A stretch of DNA of 31,023 nt from JAYODW01 sp038116745. Its GTDB lineage: Bacteria > Pseudomonadota > Gammaproteobacteria > Ga0077536. The stretch lies in assembly GCA_038116745.1 (NCBI GenBank), contig JAYODW010000051.1, positions 1 through 31,023 on the forward strand. The letters are read 5' to 3'. This document shows positions 7,818 to 15,178 of the stretch, one piece after another. Below the pieces are notes generated by a model, which did not search any database, was not told the DNA's origin, and saw only the letters and a list, made by a program, of their open reading frames with translations. How positions within the stretch are numbered: position 1 is the stretch's first letter; every line of letters starts with the position of its first letter. The position numbers were made by a program, and so were the translations under genes.

Positions 7818-9119
7818 ATGGCAATACAGGCTATTTTCTTCATCACGGCTTACGGCGTGGGACTCGTTGTCGGTTTTCTGTTTAGCCCAGTTTTTGCCCT
7901 GTACGCATATGTGCTGACTTTCTTTGTACATCCGCAGAGCCGCTGGTGGGGACCGGCGTTGCCGGACCTGCGGTGGTCATTTATTGCTGCGGCAGTAGCA
8001 GCACTGTCGATGTTGCTCCATCGATCAGAACCTGATCGCTTTATCGGGTCTCGATACCGCATTTACTGGCTTTGCGTCCTGTACGTGTTATGGATGTGGT
8101 GCCAGTTTGGGTGGGCGGTGGACCTCGATCTGCACAGAGAAGGCGTCATTTTTATGACTAAATATCTTGTGTTGACCGGTTTGTTAGTCGGGCTGCTTTC
8201 TAACTGGAGGCGTCTGGAAACGTTTCTGTCGCTTTACTTGGCGGCAAATCTCTACCTCGGTTGGATGGCATGGAGCATGTCCACCGGAGGGCGTTTGGAT
8301 GGCATCGGTGGGCCGGGTATTGATGATTCGAGCAGTCTAGGCATGGTGCTCGCTGGAGCCGCTATCATTGCAGGCGTTGGCTTCAATAACTCCCATGGCT
8401 GGAGGAAAGCCTTTGCGGCGCTGTCTCTAGCTTTCACTCTGAATGGTGTGTTCCTGACAGCAAGTCGGGGCGCAGTACTAGCTCTTTTCGGGGGCGGGAT
8501 TGCGCTCTTTTGGCTGCGACCGCCGCGCCAGCTAACCCGAATGGCGATTTACGCGGGAATGGCGCTGGCAGCGTGCGGCATTCTCGCCGGCGATATGGTC
8601 GTCGAACGCATGCGTACTCTCAAGGTCATCACCGAGGACGTGAACGCGCTGGAGAAAAGCGCTTTCTCACGGATCGAAATTGCCAAGGCGCAGCTTAGAA
8701 TAGCGGGGGATCACCCCCTTGGTGCTGGACACAAGGGGACAGAGGCTCTCAGCTTCATTTACATCGAAAAGGAGTGGCACAGTAGGGGCGGAGGGCGCTC
8801 GTCCCACAATACGTTCTTGAGCGTGCTGGTTGACCAAGGTTTGCCAGGTGTCATCATGTGGATTGCGACGGTGTGTTTCGCGTTAAGCATGTTGAGAGCT
8901 AACCGGCGTCTCCTCTCCGGACCAGGCGACACTGATTATGCGTGGCTGAATGCGGGGGTGGGTGGCGCTTTTGTCGCCGTGCTGGTCGCGGGGATGTTCT
9001 CCCCGCAGCTTAGGTCCGAGATCTTTTTCTGGTTTCTGGGCCTAATCATGGCGCTGAATCGTTGCGCGCTTTCGCTATCTGAGACGCGAGCAATGTCAGA
9101 TTCGAGTGAGACGGTGTGA
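7818..9119 (+). CDS. O-antigen ligase-like protein, exosortase A-associated (TIGR03097-like)
   Basis: A 433-residue polytopic inner-membrane protein with about ten to twelve hydrophobic segments. The start (FFITAYGVGLVVGFLFSP) and the FFVHPQSRWWG motif match the putative O-glycosylation ligase of exosortase A loci. The Wzy_C-type core includes TASRGAVLALFGG and a periplasmic loop with SSHNTFLSVLVDQGLPG, where the conserved His lies. Members are thought to join or transfer undecaprenyl-linked glycans in the periplasm. A GAGGTAA ribosome site precedes ATG 7818. By eye the gene is less GC-rich than the one-carbon genes. It closes the glycan block; the next gene returns to one-carbon metabolism. 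Confidence 0.84.
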   Translation: MAIQAIFFITAYGVGLVVGFLFSPVFALYAYVLTFFVHPQSRWWGPALPDLRWSFIAAAVAALSMLLHRSEPDRFIGSRYRIYWLCVLYVLWMWCQFGWAVDLDLHREGVIFMTKYLVLTGLLVGLLSNWRRLETFLSLYLAANLYLGWMAWSMSTGGRLDGIGGPGIDDSSSLGMVLAGAAIIAGVGFNNSHGWRKAFAALSLAFTLNGVFLTASRGAVLALFGGGIALFWLRPPRQLTRMAIYAGMALAACGILAGDMVVERMRTLKVITEDVNALEKSAFSRIEIAKAQLRIAGDHPLGAGHKGTEALSFIYIEKEWHSRGGGRSSHNTFLSVLVDQGLPGVIMWIATVCFALSMLRANRRLLSGPGDTDYAWLNAGVGGAFVAVLVAGMFSPQLRSEIFFWFLGLIMALNRCALSLSETRAMSDSSETV

Positions 9120-9120
9120 T

Positions 9121-9192
9121 GTGAATAATTTGGGTATTTCGACGGTGCGGCTCGATGCCTTTTGGCTGGTTATATTGCTCTGGACGGATTGA
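9121..9192 (+). CDS. Possible 23-codon leader ORF (speculative)
   Basis: A GTG at 9121 opens a 23-codon frame ending in TGA at 9190-9192. It is in frame with, and directly followed by, the TTG at which the ATP-grasp gene can first start. The peptide is hydrophobic toward its C-terminus. It may be a leader that couples translation, or pure chance. There is no clear ribosome binding site. Confidence 0.12.
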   Translation: MNNLGISTVRLDAFWLVILLWTD

Positions 9193-10374
9193 TTGGGCGG
9201 CGGTAAGCCAGCGTTGCTGATCGCAGCGCGCTCAGCCCGCGCGATAGCTGAATTAGCCGCTCCGCAGTGGACGCCTTTAGTTATTGATTGTTTTGGGGAC
9301 GCTGACACGAGGGCTGTTGGCCGCTTGTGTCGTCAGCTCTCTTTCTTCGACTTTCGACGCAACTCGCGGCAGCTGCTGGAGTTTGCAGAGGAACTCTGCA
9401 AGGAGACGGGGTGCTTAAAGCCGCCCTGCATAATCGGGAGTGGTTTTGAAAATGCACAGGGGCTGCTGGCGCAGATGCAGGGTCGGGTGGAACTCTGTGC
9501 TTCTCCTCCAGACGCTTTTCGGCGCATCTACGATACACCCGAGTTGTTGGATACCTTGGCCTGCAAACACGGACTGGTTGCTCCAAAGACGCGGGCGCGC
9601 GTAACTGACAGGTCTAGCCGATGGCTCAAGAAAGCACGCGGTGGAACTGGTGGCGGACATGTGCGGTTGCTACACAGAAACCAGAGCGTTTCTGAGGGTA
9701 GCTATGCTCAGCGGTTTCTCGAAGGGTGCAGCGGCTCGGCAGTCTGTCTAGCACAGCAGACAGCAGCCCCCGTTGTGGGTGTTGCCTGGCATCTAGGCCT
9801 GCAATCGAGAGGATTGCGAGCTCGATTTCATTATGAAGGTGCTATTACCAGCGCTGACCCACCACAGCAACTGATGGCGGGCCTGGAAAAAATTTCTACG
9901 GCACTGATGCTGGAGCTGGGTCTCAAAGGTATTTTCGGCTTCGACTTCATCCGGATGCCCGACAATCAGTGTGTGCTCATTGATATCAACCCGCGGTTTC
10001 CGGCGACGCTCGAGCTTTATCCGCATCGCCAGGCGCTTTTTGACGGCCATTTCGTCGCGTGCCTGGGCAGCAAAGTTCGCCTGCCAGCTAATCCTGGAAC
10101 TCTGATTGGAGGACACATCATCCTCTATGCTTCGGCAGACTGGCGGGTCCCGCAGCGGTTTTCCTGGCCGTCCGCCGTCTGCGATATCCCTCGAGGGGGG
10201 AGCGCGATCCCCAGTGGCGCGCCGCTGTGCTCTGTTAAGGTGTATGCCCGCGACGAGCCTGCTGTGATCGGCGGACTCCAGGACGCAATAGGTGAGCTGA
10301 GAGCGCAGGTCGTCTCTCACGCCGGGGCCGGGGTAATTCCCGCTGAGTTGAATATCCACAAGATTGGCGAATAG
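9193..10374 (+). CDS. ATP-grasp ligase of the H4MPT/methylofuran gene set (COG2232-like)
   Basis: A 393-residue ATP-grasp protein related to the carboligases (COG2232) present in methylotroph one-carbon clusters. Visible elements: N-terminal LLIAARSARAIAEL (8-21), the nucleotide-binding SRWLKKARGGTGGGHVR (142-158), YAQRFLEG (171-178), GFDFIRM (249-255) and the metal-binding LIDINPRFPATLEL (262-275). It likely forms an amide bond in cofactor assembly; glutamate ligation to methylofuran or H4MPT is plausible but unproven. The frame opens at TTG 9193 immediately after a stop; another TTG at 9214 is possible and neither an ATG nor a GTG is available before the first motif. The stop lies 4 bases before mch, indicating an operon. 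Confidence 0.78.
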   Translation: MGGGKPALLIAARSARAIAELAAPQWTPLVIDCFGDADTRAVGRLCRQLSFFDFRRNSRQLLEFAEELCKETGCLKPPCIIGSGFENAQGLLAQMQGRVELCASPPDAFRRIYDTPELLDTLACKHGLVAPKTRARVTDRSSRWLKKARGGTGGGHVRLLHRNQSVSEGSYAQRFLEGCSGSAVCLAQQTAAPVVGVAWHLGLQSRGLRARFHYEGAITSADPPQQLMAGLEKISTALMLELGLKGIFGFDFIRMPDNQCVLIDINPRFPATLELYPHRQALFDGHFVACLGSKVRLPANPGTLIGGHIILYASADWRVPQRFSWPSAVCDIPRGGSAIPSGAPLCSVKVYARDEPAVIGGLQDAIGELRAQVVSHAGAGVIPAELNIHKIGE

Positions 10375-10378
10375 ACCC

Positions 10379-11362
10379 ATGACTACATTGACTCTGGACC
10401 AGAACTGCAACGTGAATCAGGCGGTAATGCCGCTCGTCCGGGAACTGCGCGAGCGGGCTGCTGATTACCAGGTCGCGGTCGCGCGCTCTGAGGCAGGCGT
10501 GGAAATATTCGATGCCGGGATTGCTGCGCCGGGCGGGCTCGAGGCGGGCCGCCTTATCAGCGAGATCTGTATGGGCGGCCTCGGGCGGGTGACGTTCTCA
10601 GGCGCCTCGCCTTTCCCACGCTGGCGCTGGCAGGTTGATGTCACCGCCCGGTCACCTATTATCGCCTGCCTCGGCTCGCAGTACGCGGGCTGGAGTCTCA
10701 GCCACGGCGAAGGTAAGTCCGCCTTTTTCGCGCTGGGATCCGGGCCTGCTCGGGCCATGGGCAGCAAGGAGCCGCTGTTCGACGAGCTTGGTTACCGCAA
10801 TTCGCCAGCGGATACGGTGATCGTTCTCGAGGTGGATAGGGTTCCGCCGCCGGAGATCGCTGAGAAGATCGTCTCGCGCTGCGGGATCAAGCCGGAGCAG
10901 CTGAGCATGATCCTGACCCCGACCTCGAGCCTCGCCGGTGGGGTGCAGATCGTGGCGCGCGTGCTCGAGGTGGCCCTACATAAGCTCCATGAGCTCAAGT
11001 TTCCACTGGAGCAGTTTGTCGACGGCGGGGCCAGCGCCCCATTGCCGCCGCCGTCGCCAGATTTCATGACCGCCATGGGGCGGACCAATGACGCCATTCT
11101 TTTCGGCGGTCAGGTGCACCTGTATGTGAATACCGATGACGATGCGGCGAAGGCGCTTGCCGAACAATTGCCAAGCTCAGCGTCGCGGGATTTCGGCAAG
11201 CCTTTCGCTAAGGTCTTCAAGGAATATGGTTACGATTTCTACAAGGTTGACCCGATGCTCTTTTCCCCAGCCCGGGCGATGGTGACGAACGTTGCCTCTG
11301 GTCGATCTTTTGAGGGTGGCGCGCTGCATCCGGAGCTGCTGGAGCAGTCGTTCGGCGGTTAA
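10379..11362 (+). CDS. mch: Methenyltetrahydromethanopterin cyclohydrolase
   Basis: Mch interconverts 5,10-methenyl-H4MPT and 5-formyl-H4MPT in the cytoplasm, linking the dehydrogenase and the formyltransferase/hydrolase complex during formaldehyde oxidation. The 327-residue length matches the family. Diagnostic stretches include LNCN-type TLDQNCNVNQ near the N-terminus, GSQYAGWSLSHGEGKSAFFA, LGSGPARAM, VIVLEVDRVPP and LTPTSSLAGGVQIVARVLE. The start is ATG 10379; upstream TTG codons only extend it into the preceding gene. The ribosome binding site is weak, which agrees with translational coupling to the ATP-grasp gene 4 bases before. The RimK-like gene follows after 14 bases. Confidence 0.95.
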   Translation: MTTLTLDQNCNVNQAVMPLVRELRERAADYQVAVARSEAGVEIFDAGIAAPGGLEAGRLISEICMGGLGRVTFSGASPFPRWRWQVDVTARSPIIACLGSQYAGWSLSHGEGKSAFFALGSGPARAMGSKEPLFDELGYRNSPADTVIVLEVDRVPPPEIAEKIVSRCGIKPEQLSMILTPTSSLAGGVQIVARVLEVALHKLHELKFPLEQFVDGGASAPLPPPSPDFMTAMGRTNDAILFGGQVHLYVNTDDDAAKALAEQLPSSASRDFGKPFAKVFKEYGYDFYKVDPMLFSPARAMVTNVASGRSFEGGALHPELLEQSFGG

Positions 11363-11376
11363 TTCCGGCGAGTTCG

Positions 11377-12276
11377 ATGCGTATCGCCATCTTTACTGAC
11401 GAGCCCGGCTGGCATGGCCGCGTGCTGTGTCGGTGGTTTGCCGAGCGAGGTGTCAGCGCGGAATTTGTTTCGCTGGCAGCGTGTCACGTGGCTCTAGACG
11501 ATACGGGCCACGGTCTGGTTATTCCTGGATTCGGGAATGAACTGCCGGACGGGGCGTTTGTGCGCGGCGTTCCTGGTGGCTCGCTTGAAGCCATAACGCT
11601 GCGTCTCGATTTGCTGCACATGCTGGAGACGCTGGGCTGCCCGGTGTTCAACCGCGGTCGCACTATCGAGCGGACTGTCGACAAGGCAATGACCTCGCTT
11701 CTGCTCCGAAATCGCGGTATCCCGACACCAAAAACTCTCGTCACCAGCGCAATGGATGTCGCGCAATCCTTTATTTCTCGCGAGTTGAGTGCTGGGAGAA
11801 CCCTGGTCAAAAAGCCGCTGTTCGGCTCACAGGGAAAGGGTTTGCGCCGGATCGAGGGAGACCACGACCTGTCCGGCCTTCTGCCCGGAGAAATCGCGTA
11901 CCTGCAGGAGTTCATACCTACCGGCGACGGCAGCTTTCACGACGTCCGCGTGATGGTCGTCGACGGTAAGGCCATTGCAGCTATGGAACGACGCAGCCAT
12001 CACTGGATAACCAACCGCGCGCAGGGTGCGCACTGTTACTCGCTACCCTTACAGGAGGAGCTGGTTAGTCTGGCCGAGGGCGCCGCCTCTGCTGTCGGCG
12101 CAGCCTATGCCGGTGTAGATCTGATGCGCCGCCGTGATGGCGTCTGGTTCGTGACGGAGGTCAACGGTATTCCTGCCTGGCAGGGGCTGCAGCGCGCCAC
12201 GGGGGTGAATGTTACCAGCCTCATCGGAGCCGCGTTTATGCGGCGTCTTGATCGGGGGCTGGCTGCGCTCGCGTGA
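11377..12276 (+). CDS. RimK-like ATP-grasp ligase (probable glutamate ligase of H4MPT or methylofuran synthesis)
   Basis: A 299-residue ATP-grasp enzyme of the RimK/alpha-L-glutamate ligase group. It has FNRGRTIERTVDKAMTSLLL (91-110), VKKPLFGSQGKGL (144-156), YLQEFI (175-180), DVRVMVVDG (189-197), GVDLMRR (246-252) and VTEVNGIPAWQGL (259-271), which carries the magnesium-binding Glu and Asn. RimK-like enzymes add glutamate to carboxyl groups, and a homologue is a regular member of proteobacterial H4MPT clusters, so addition of glutamate to a cofactor is the likely role. Its TGA overlaps the GTG of the next gene by 4 bases. Confidence 0.85.
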   Translation: MRIAIFTDEPGWHGRVLCRWFAERGVSAEFVSLAACHVALDDTGHGLVIPGFGNELPDGAFVRGVPGGSLEAITLRLDLLHMLETLGCPVFNRGRTIERTVDKAMTSLLLRNRGIPTPKTLVTSAMDVAQSFISRELSAGRTLVKKPLFGSQGKGLRRIEGDHDLSGLLPGEIAYLQEFIPTGDGSFHDVRVMVVDGKAIAAMERRSHHWITNRAQGAHCYSLPLQEELVSLAEGAASAVGAAYAGVDLMRRRDGVWFVTEVNGIPAWQGLQRATGVNVTSLIGAAFMRRLDRGLAALA

Positions 12277-13178
12277 GCGGGAGGAACGTTGAACGTTCTG
12301 AGAGGGCGCTCTCGGTTATCCCGCCGCGTCAGGTGGCCCGTGTCCTGGCCAAGGCCTGCCGCATGGACGTCGTCGCGTTTAAACCGGGCAACGTGAGTCT
12401 CTGTGCTCCAGGGCACCGGATGACAGCACGGGATTTTCTTGTCAGCGCGCGAGAGGCGCTACCGGCGTTAATCAGCCCGCAGCCAGTTGGGCGACGTGTC
12501 CGGCAGGCAATCGCGGCGACCCGGACAGCTGTGGGATGCAACACCAATCTCGGGATCGTGCTGCTGCTTGCGCCGATGGCGGCGGCAGCCGCGCACGCAG
12601 GCGGTCTACAAGCGTCCCTGGCCCAGGTACTGGAGGATTTAACTGAGGCAGACGCCCGTGAATGCTTCGCTGCGATTGTGATGGCGCAGCCGGCGGGGCT
12701 GGGGCAGGCGGACGCGGCAGACGTTTACGAGGCGCCGCAGATCACTTTGCTGGAAGCGATGCAGCTCGCGGCAAATCGCGATCGAATAGCGCTGCAGTAC
12801 GCGAGTGGGTATGCCGATGTGTTTGCAACTATGGAAGCGATCCGCGAATTTCGCGCGCGCTGGCGCTCGCTGGCCTGGGCCGTGACCGCAGGGTTCCTGG
12901 ATTTGCTGTCATCGTTCCCGGATTCGCATATTCAGCGCAAGCACGGGCATGCGGCCGCGGCGCGGGTGCAGGCGCGGGTGAGCAGCCTAGCCAGTGCAGT
13001 GAAAGCGTGCGAAAATCCGCGCTCGTTTCTGCCGGCCATGAAGCAACTCGACAGGGAGCTCAAGGCCGATGGAATCAACCCGGGAACCAGCGCCGATCTC
13101 ACTGTTGCGAGCGTCGCAGCTCTGCTCCTAAGCGAGCTCCCGGCCACGGTCCGAAGCGGCGACGATCCACGCATTTGA
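12273..13178 (+). CDS. CitG-like triphosphoribosyl-dephospho-CoA synthase family protein of the H4MPT cluster
   Basis: A 301-residue all-helical protein of the CitG family (COG1767). Conserved pieces are FKPGNVSLCAPGHRMTARDF (36-55) and GCNTNLGIVLLLAPM (88-102). True CitG makes the phosphoribosyl-dephospho-CoA precursor of the citrate lyase prosthetic group from ATP and dephospho-CoA. No citrate lyase gene is present here, and a CitG homologue is a regular, poorly understood partner of methylotroph H4MPT genes, so a ribosyl-phosphate transfer in cofactor synthesis is more likely. The GTG start overlaps the RimK-like stop (GTGA), the same arrangement seen at 17058. Confidence 0.8.
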   Translation: MSGRNVERSERALSVIPPRQVARVLAKACRMDVVAFKPGNVSLCAPGHRMTARDFLVSAREALPALISPQPVGRRVRQAIAATRTAVGCNTNLGIVLLLAPMAAAAAHAGGLQASLAQVLEDLTEADARECFAAIVMAQPAGLGQADAADVYEAPQITLLEAMQLAANRDRIALQYASGYADVFATMEAIREFRARWRSLAWAVTAGFLDLLSSFPDSHIQRKHGHAAAARVQARVSSLASAVKACENPRSFLPAMKQLDRELKADGINPGTSADLTVASVAALLLSELPATVRSGDDPRI

Positions 13179-13199
13179 ATCGAGAGAGATGCGTTCTGA

Positions 13200-13216
13200 T
13201 TAACGCTACCCGTTAA
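13200..13216. promoter_or_regulatory. Short inverted repeat before fae
   Basis: TTAACG at 13200-13205 and CGTTAA at 13211-13216 form a perfect 6-base dyad with a 5-base spacer. It overlaps the first of two ribosome binding sites ahead of fae, so it could be an operator or a small hairpin that hides the site. The repeat is short and may be chance. Confidence 0.25.
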
Positions 13217-13289
13217 GGAGTTGGCGACATGTCGATTTTCAAAGCACTCTTTGGAACGCCCCCGATAGAAACACAGGTCCCAAAAGGAG
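13215..13289 (+). promoter_or_regulatory. Two ribosome binding sites for alternative fae starts
   Basis: AAGGAG occurs at 13215-13220, 8 bases before ATG 13229, and again at 13284-13289, 8 bases before ATG 13298. Both ATGs are in the fae frame. The second matches the normal Fae N-terminus; the first would add 23 residues. Confidence 0.65.
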
Positions 13290-13297
13290 AATTTTCC

Positions 13298-13810
13298 ATG
13301 GCAGTAGTCGATAGAGTCCTAGTTGGAGAGTCGTTGGTTGGCGATGGTAATGAGGTCGCCCATATCGATCTCATCATGGGCCCGCGCGGCAGCGCGGCAG
13401 AGTCAGCGTTCTGCAACTGCATCACAAACAACAAAGACGGCTTTTCGAGCCTGCTGGCGGTGGTTGCTCCTAACCTCGCATGCAAGCCGAACACCGTGAT
13501 GTTCAACAAAGTGACCATTAAAGGTTCTAAGCAGGCCGTACAGATGTTCGGTCCGGCGCAGCGCGCAGTGGCGATGGCCGTCGCCGACAGCGTTGAAGAC
13601 GGAACAATTCCTGCCGCGGAAGCGGATGACATCTTCATCTGCGTTGGCGTTTTCATCCACTGGCTGGCTGAGGATGACGGTAAGATCCAGGACTACAACT
13701 ACCAGGCGACCAAAGAGGCTATCCAGCGTGCGGTTGCGCGTGAGCCGAAGGCCTCCGAAGTTGTCGCCAAGAAGGGTTCAGCAGACCATCCGTTCCAGGC
13801 TCACAGCTAG
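13298..13810 (+). CDS. fae: Formaldehyde-activating enzyme
   Basis: Fae condenses formaldehyde with H4MPT to methylene-H4MPT, the entry reaction and detoxification step of the pathway; it is an abundant cytoplasmic protein. From ATG 13298 the product is 170 residues, the usual length. It contains GDGNEVAHIDLIMGPRG (15-31) with the conserved His22, SLLAVVAPNLACKPNTVMFNKVT (51-73), QMFGPAQRAVAMAVADSV and the C-terminal DHPFQAHS. An in-frame ATG at 13229 has an equally good ribosome site and would give a 193-residue form with an unusual N-terminal extension; I prefer 13298 on family grounds. The gene follows the CitG-like gene and ends 37 bases before a strong terminator. The strong ribosome sites suit high expression. 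Confidence 0.95.
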   Translation: MAVVDRVLVGESLVGDGNEVAHIDLIMGPRGSAAESAFCNCITNNKDGFSSLLAVVAPNLACKPNTVMFNKVTIKGSKQAVQMFGPAQRAVAMAVADSVEDGTIPAAEADDIFICVGVFIHWLAEDDGKIQDYNYQATKEAIQRAVAREPKASEVVAKKGSADHPFQAHS

Positions 13811-13846
13811 GCATACGGCTACTCCGTCATCAAGACGGGAAGCAAC

Positions 13847-13877
13847 GAAAAAGCCCCGCATTGCGGGGCTTTTTTTA
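13847..13877. terminator. Bidirectional rho-independent terminator after fae
   Basis: An 8-base GC-rich stem (13852-13859 with 13863-13870), a 3-base loop, an A run on the left and a T run of 7 on the right form a classic intrinsic terminator. The flanking A and T runs let it work in both directions, so it probably ends both fae (plus) and the beta-helix gene (minus). Confidence 0.92.
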
Positions 13878-13912
13878 TCCTGTGGCGATGTCTCTTGCGG
13901 CGGTCGAGGTTG

Positions 13913-15178
13913 TCAGTGCTTGAGTTTCAACCTCTCAAGCGGTAGTCCGGGGTAGGGAGGTAGCCCGGCGGTATCGCGGTCAGCGAACAGGAAGTTCGAC
14001 TCCAGCTGATTATCCGGCAGGTTCCCCAGGCCCTTGCCCACGATGATATTAGCCGAAGCACGGATATCGACTACCGGTCCCCTGGTCTGCAGCAGTTGAT
14101 TACCTCGGATGCGCTCCATGACGATGAGGTTCCCGCGAAGCGTAATGCTGTTTTTGGCGTGTTTGACCCCTTCAAGACCATAACCGATGAGATCACGGTT
14201 CGCGGAAATGGGCCCCTGCTCAAGGATAGAGTCCTGGACGACCAGTTCTCCGCCGTTCGGCACATCGATGAGCCGGCTGTCGAAGCCGTCGAGGGATGCA
14301 ACCACGCAGTTGCTGATAACTGTCCTGCTCGCGCGTGATTTGATTTCGTGACCCTCGCTTCGGCTTCTAACGAAAGTACTGTTTTCGATAAGCAGCTCTC
14401 CGCTGCCGACGTAGATGCCATGTGCTTGTCCGTTGGCGCCGAGGCGTTCGAAGCGGCTGTCTCTAATGGAAATCAGGCCGCTGTTCTTCCCAGAGAGAAG
14501 GCCGTTTTCGCTGTCGTGAAAATAGACATGCTCGAGCTGCAGGTTTTCTCCCTCTAATCGGACGCAAGCTCCGTTTCGATCGGAGACGGCAATCCCACGA
14601 CACTCAATATTACGGATTAGGGTTCTGTTGCCCTGGATCACCAACGCTCCCTTACCTTTGGCGGCGACGCCCTCGAGCACCACCTCGCCGTCGCCTACTA
14701 GTTCAACATCGGCCGCTTTGATGACGATCGCTTCGCGATAGACTCCGGGGCCGATATGCACTACGTCGCCATCGCCGATTGCCTCGGCTGCCTGGGTGAG
14801 CGAGTGATACGTCTGGTCTTTGATCAGAATTTTTCCAGCCGGTGTTCTGGCCGCGGGATTGTGACGGAAAGGTGGCAGGGGAACTGCGGCGTCTTCAATT
14901 TCAGCGCTGATCGGCGTTCCATTTGCCTGCTTAAGGCCAAACGCATGTTCGCTGGTCAGAATTTTTCCCTGCGCACTGCGAACGATACCCAGCCCGCGTT
15001 GTGCTAGCTCAGGGCGAAAGATCAGGGCTCCGATCAGAATCACATGGCTCAGGACGCCTGCGACTAAAAGATACCCAAGCAGAACTTTGTTTAAAAACCG
15101 ACGCACGAAACTAATCTGGCCTGGCAATGGTGGAAGGATGGTGAGGTCTAATGGAGCCCAACGCTTGGTCCAGAGCAT
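13913..15178 (-). CDS. Membrane-anchored right-handed beta-helix protein
   Basis: A 421-residue protein with one N-terminal membrane segment (about 31-54, after a basic RRFLNK) and a large extracytoplasmic part. From about 125, SLTQAAEAIGDGDVVHIGPGVY begins a parallel beta-helix; repeated coils with alternating hydrophobic residues and Asn/Gly turns run to about 390 (for example LIRNIECRGIAV, LISIRDSRFERLG, LLIENSTFVRS, LVVQDSILEQG). Such folds occur in polysaccharide lyases, epimerases and binding proteins; I see no catalytic motif that decides. The start at 15178 overlaps the end of the HisA-like gene by 31 bases, so the pair is co-transcribed. A role in the exosortase glycan pathway is possible but unsupported. 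Confidence 0.75.
   Translation of the reverse strand: MLWTKRWAPLDLTILPPLPGQISFVRRFLNKVLLGYLLVAGVLSHVILIGALIFRPELAQRGLGIVRSAQGKILTSEHAFGLKQANGTPISAEIEDAAVPLPPFRHNPAARTPAGKILIKDQTYHSLTQAAEAIGDGDVVHIGPGVYREAIVIKAADVELVGDGEVVLEGVAAKGKGALVIQGNRTLIRNIECRGIAVSDRNGACVRLEGENLQLEHVYFHDSENGLLSGKNSGLISIRDSRFERLGANGQAHGIYVGSGELLIENSTFVRSRSEGHEIKSRASRTVISNCVVASLDGFDSRLIDVPNGGELVVQDSILEQGPISANRDLIGYGLEGVKHAKNSITLRGNLIVMERIRGNQLLQTRGPVVDIRASANIIVGKGLGNLPDNQLESNFLFADRDTAGLPPYPGLPLERLKLKH

Noticed and set aside
12662..13216. 184-codon plus-strand frame inside the CitG-like gene
   Set aside because: Gly/Arg-rich alternate frame of a recognised gene.
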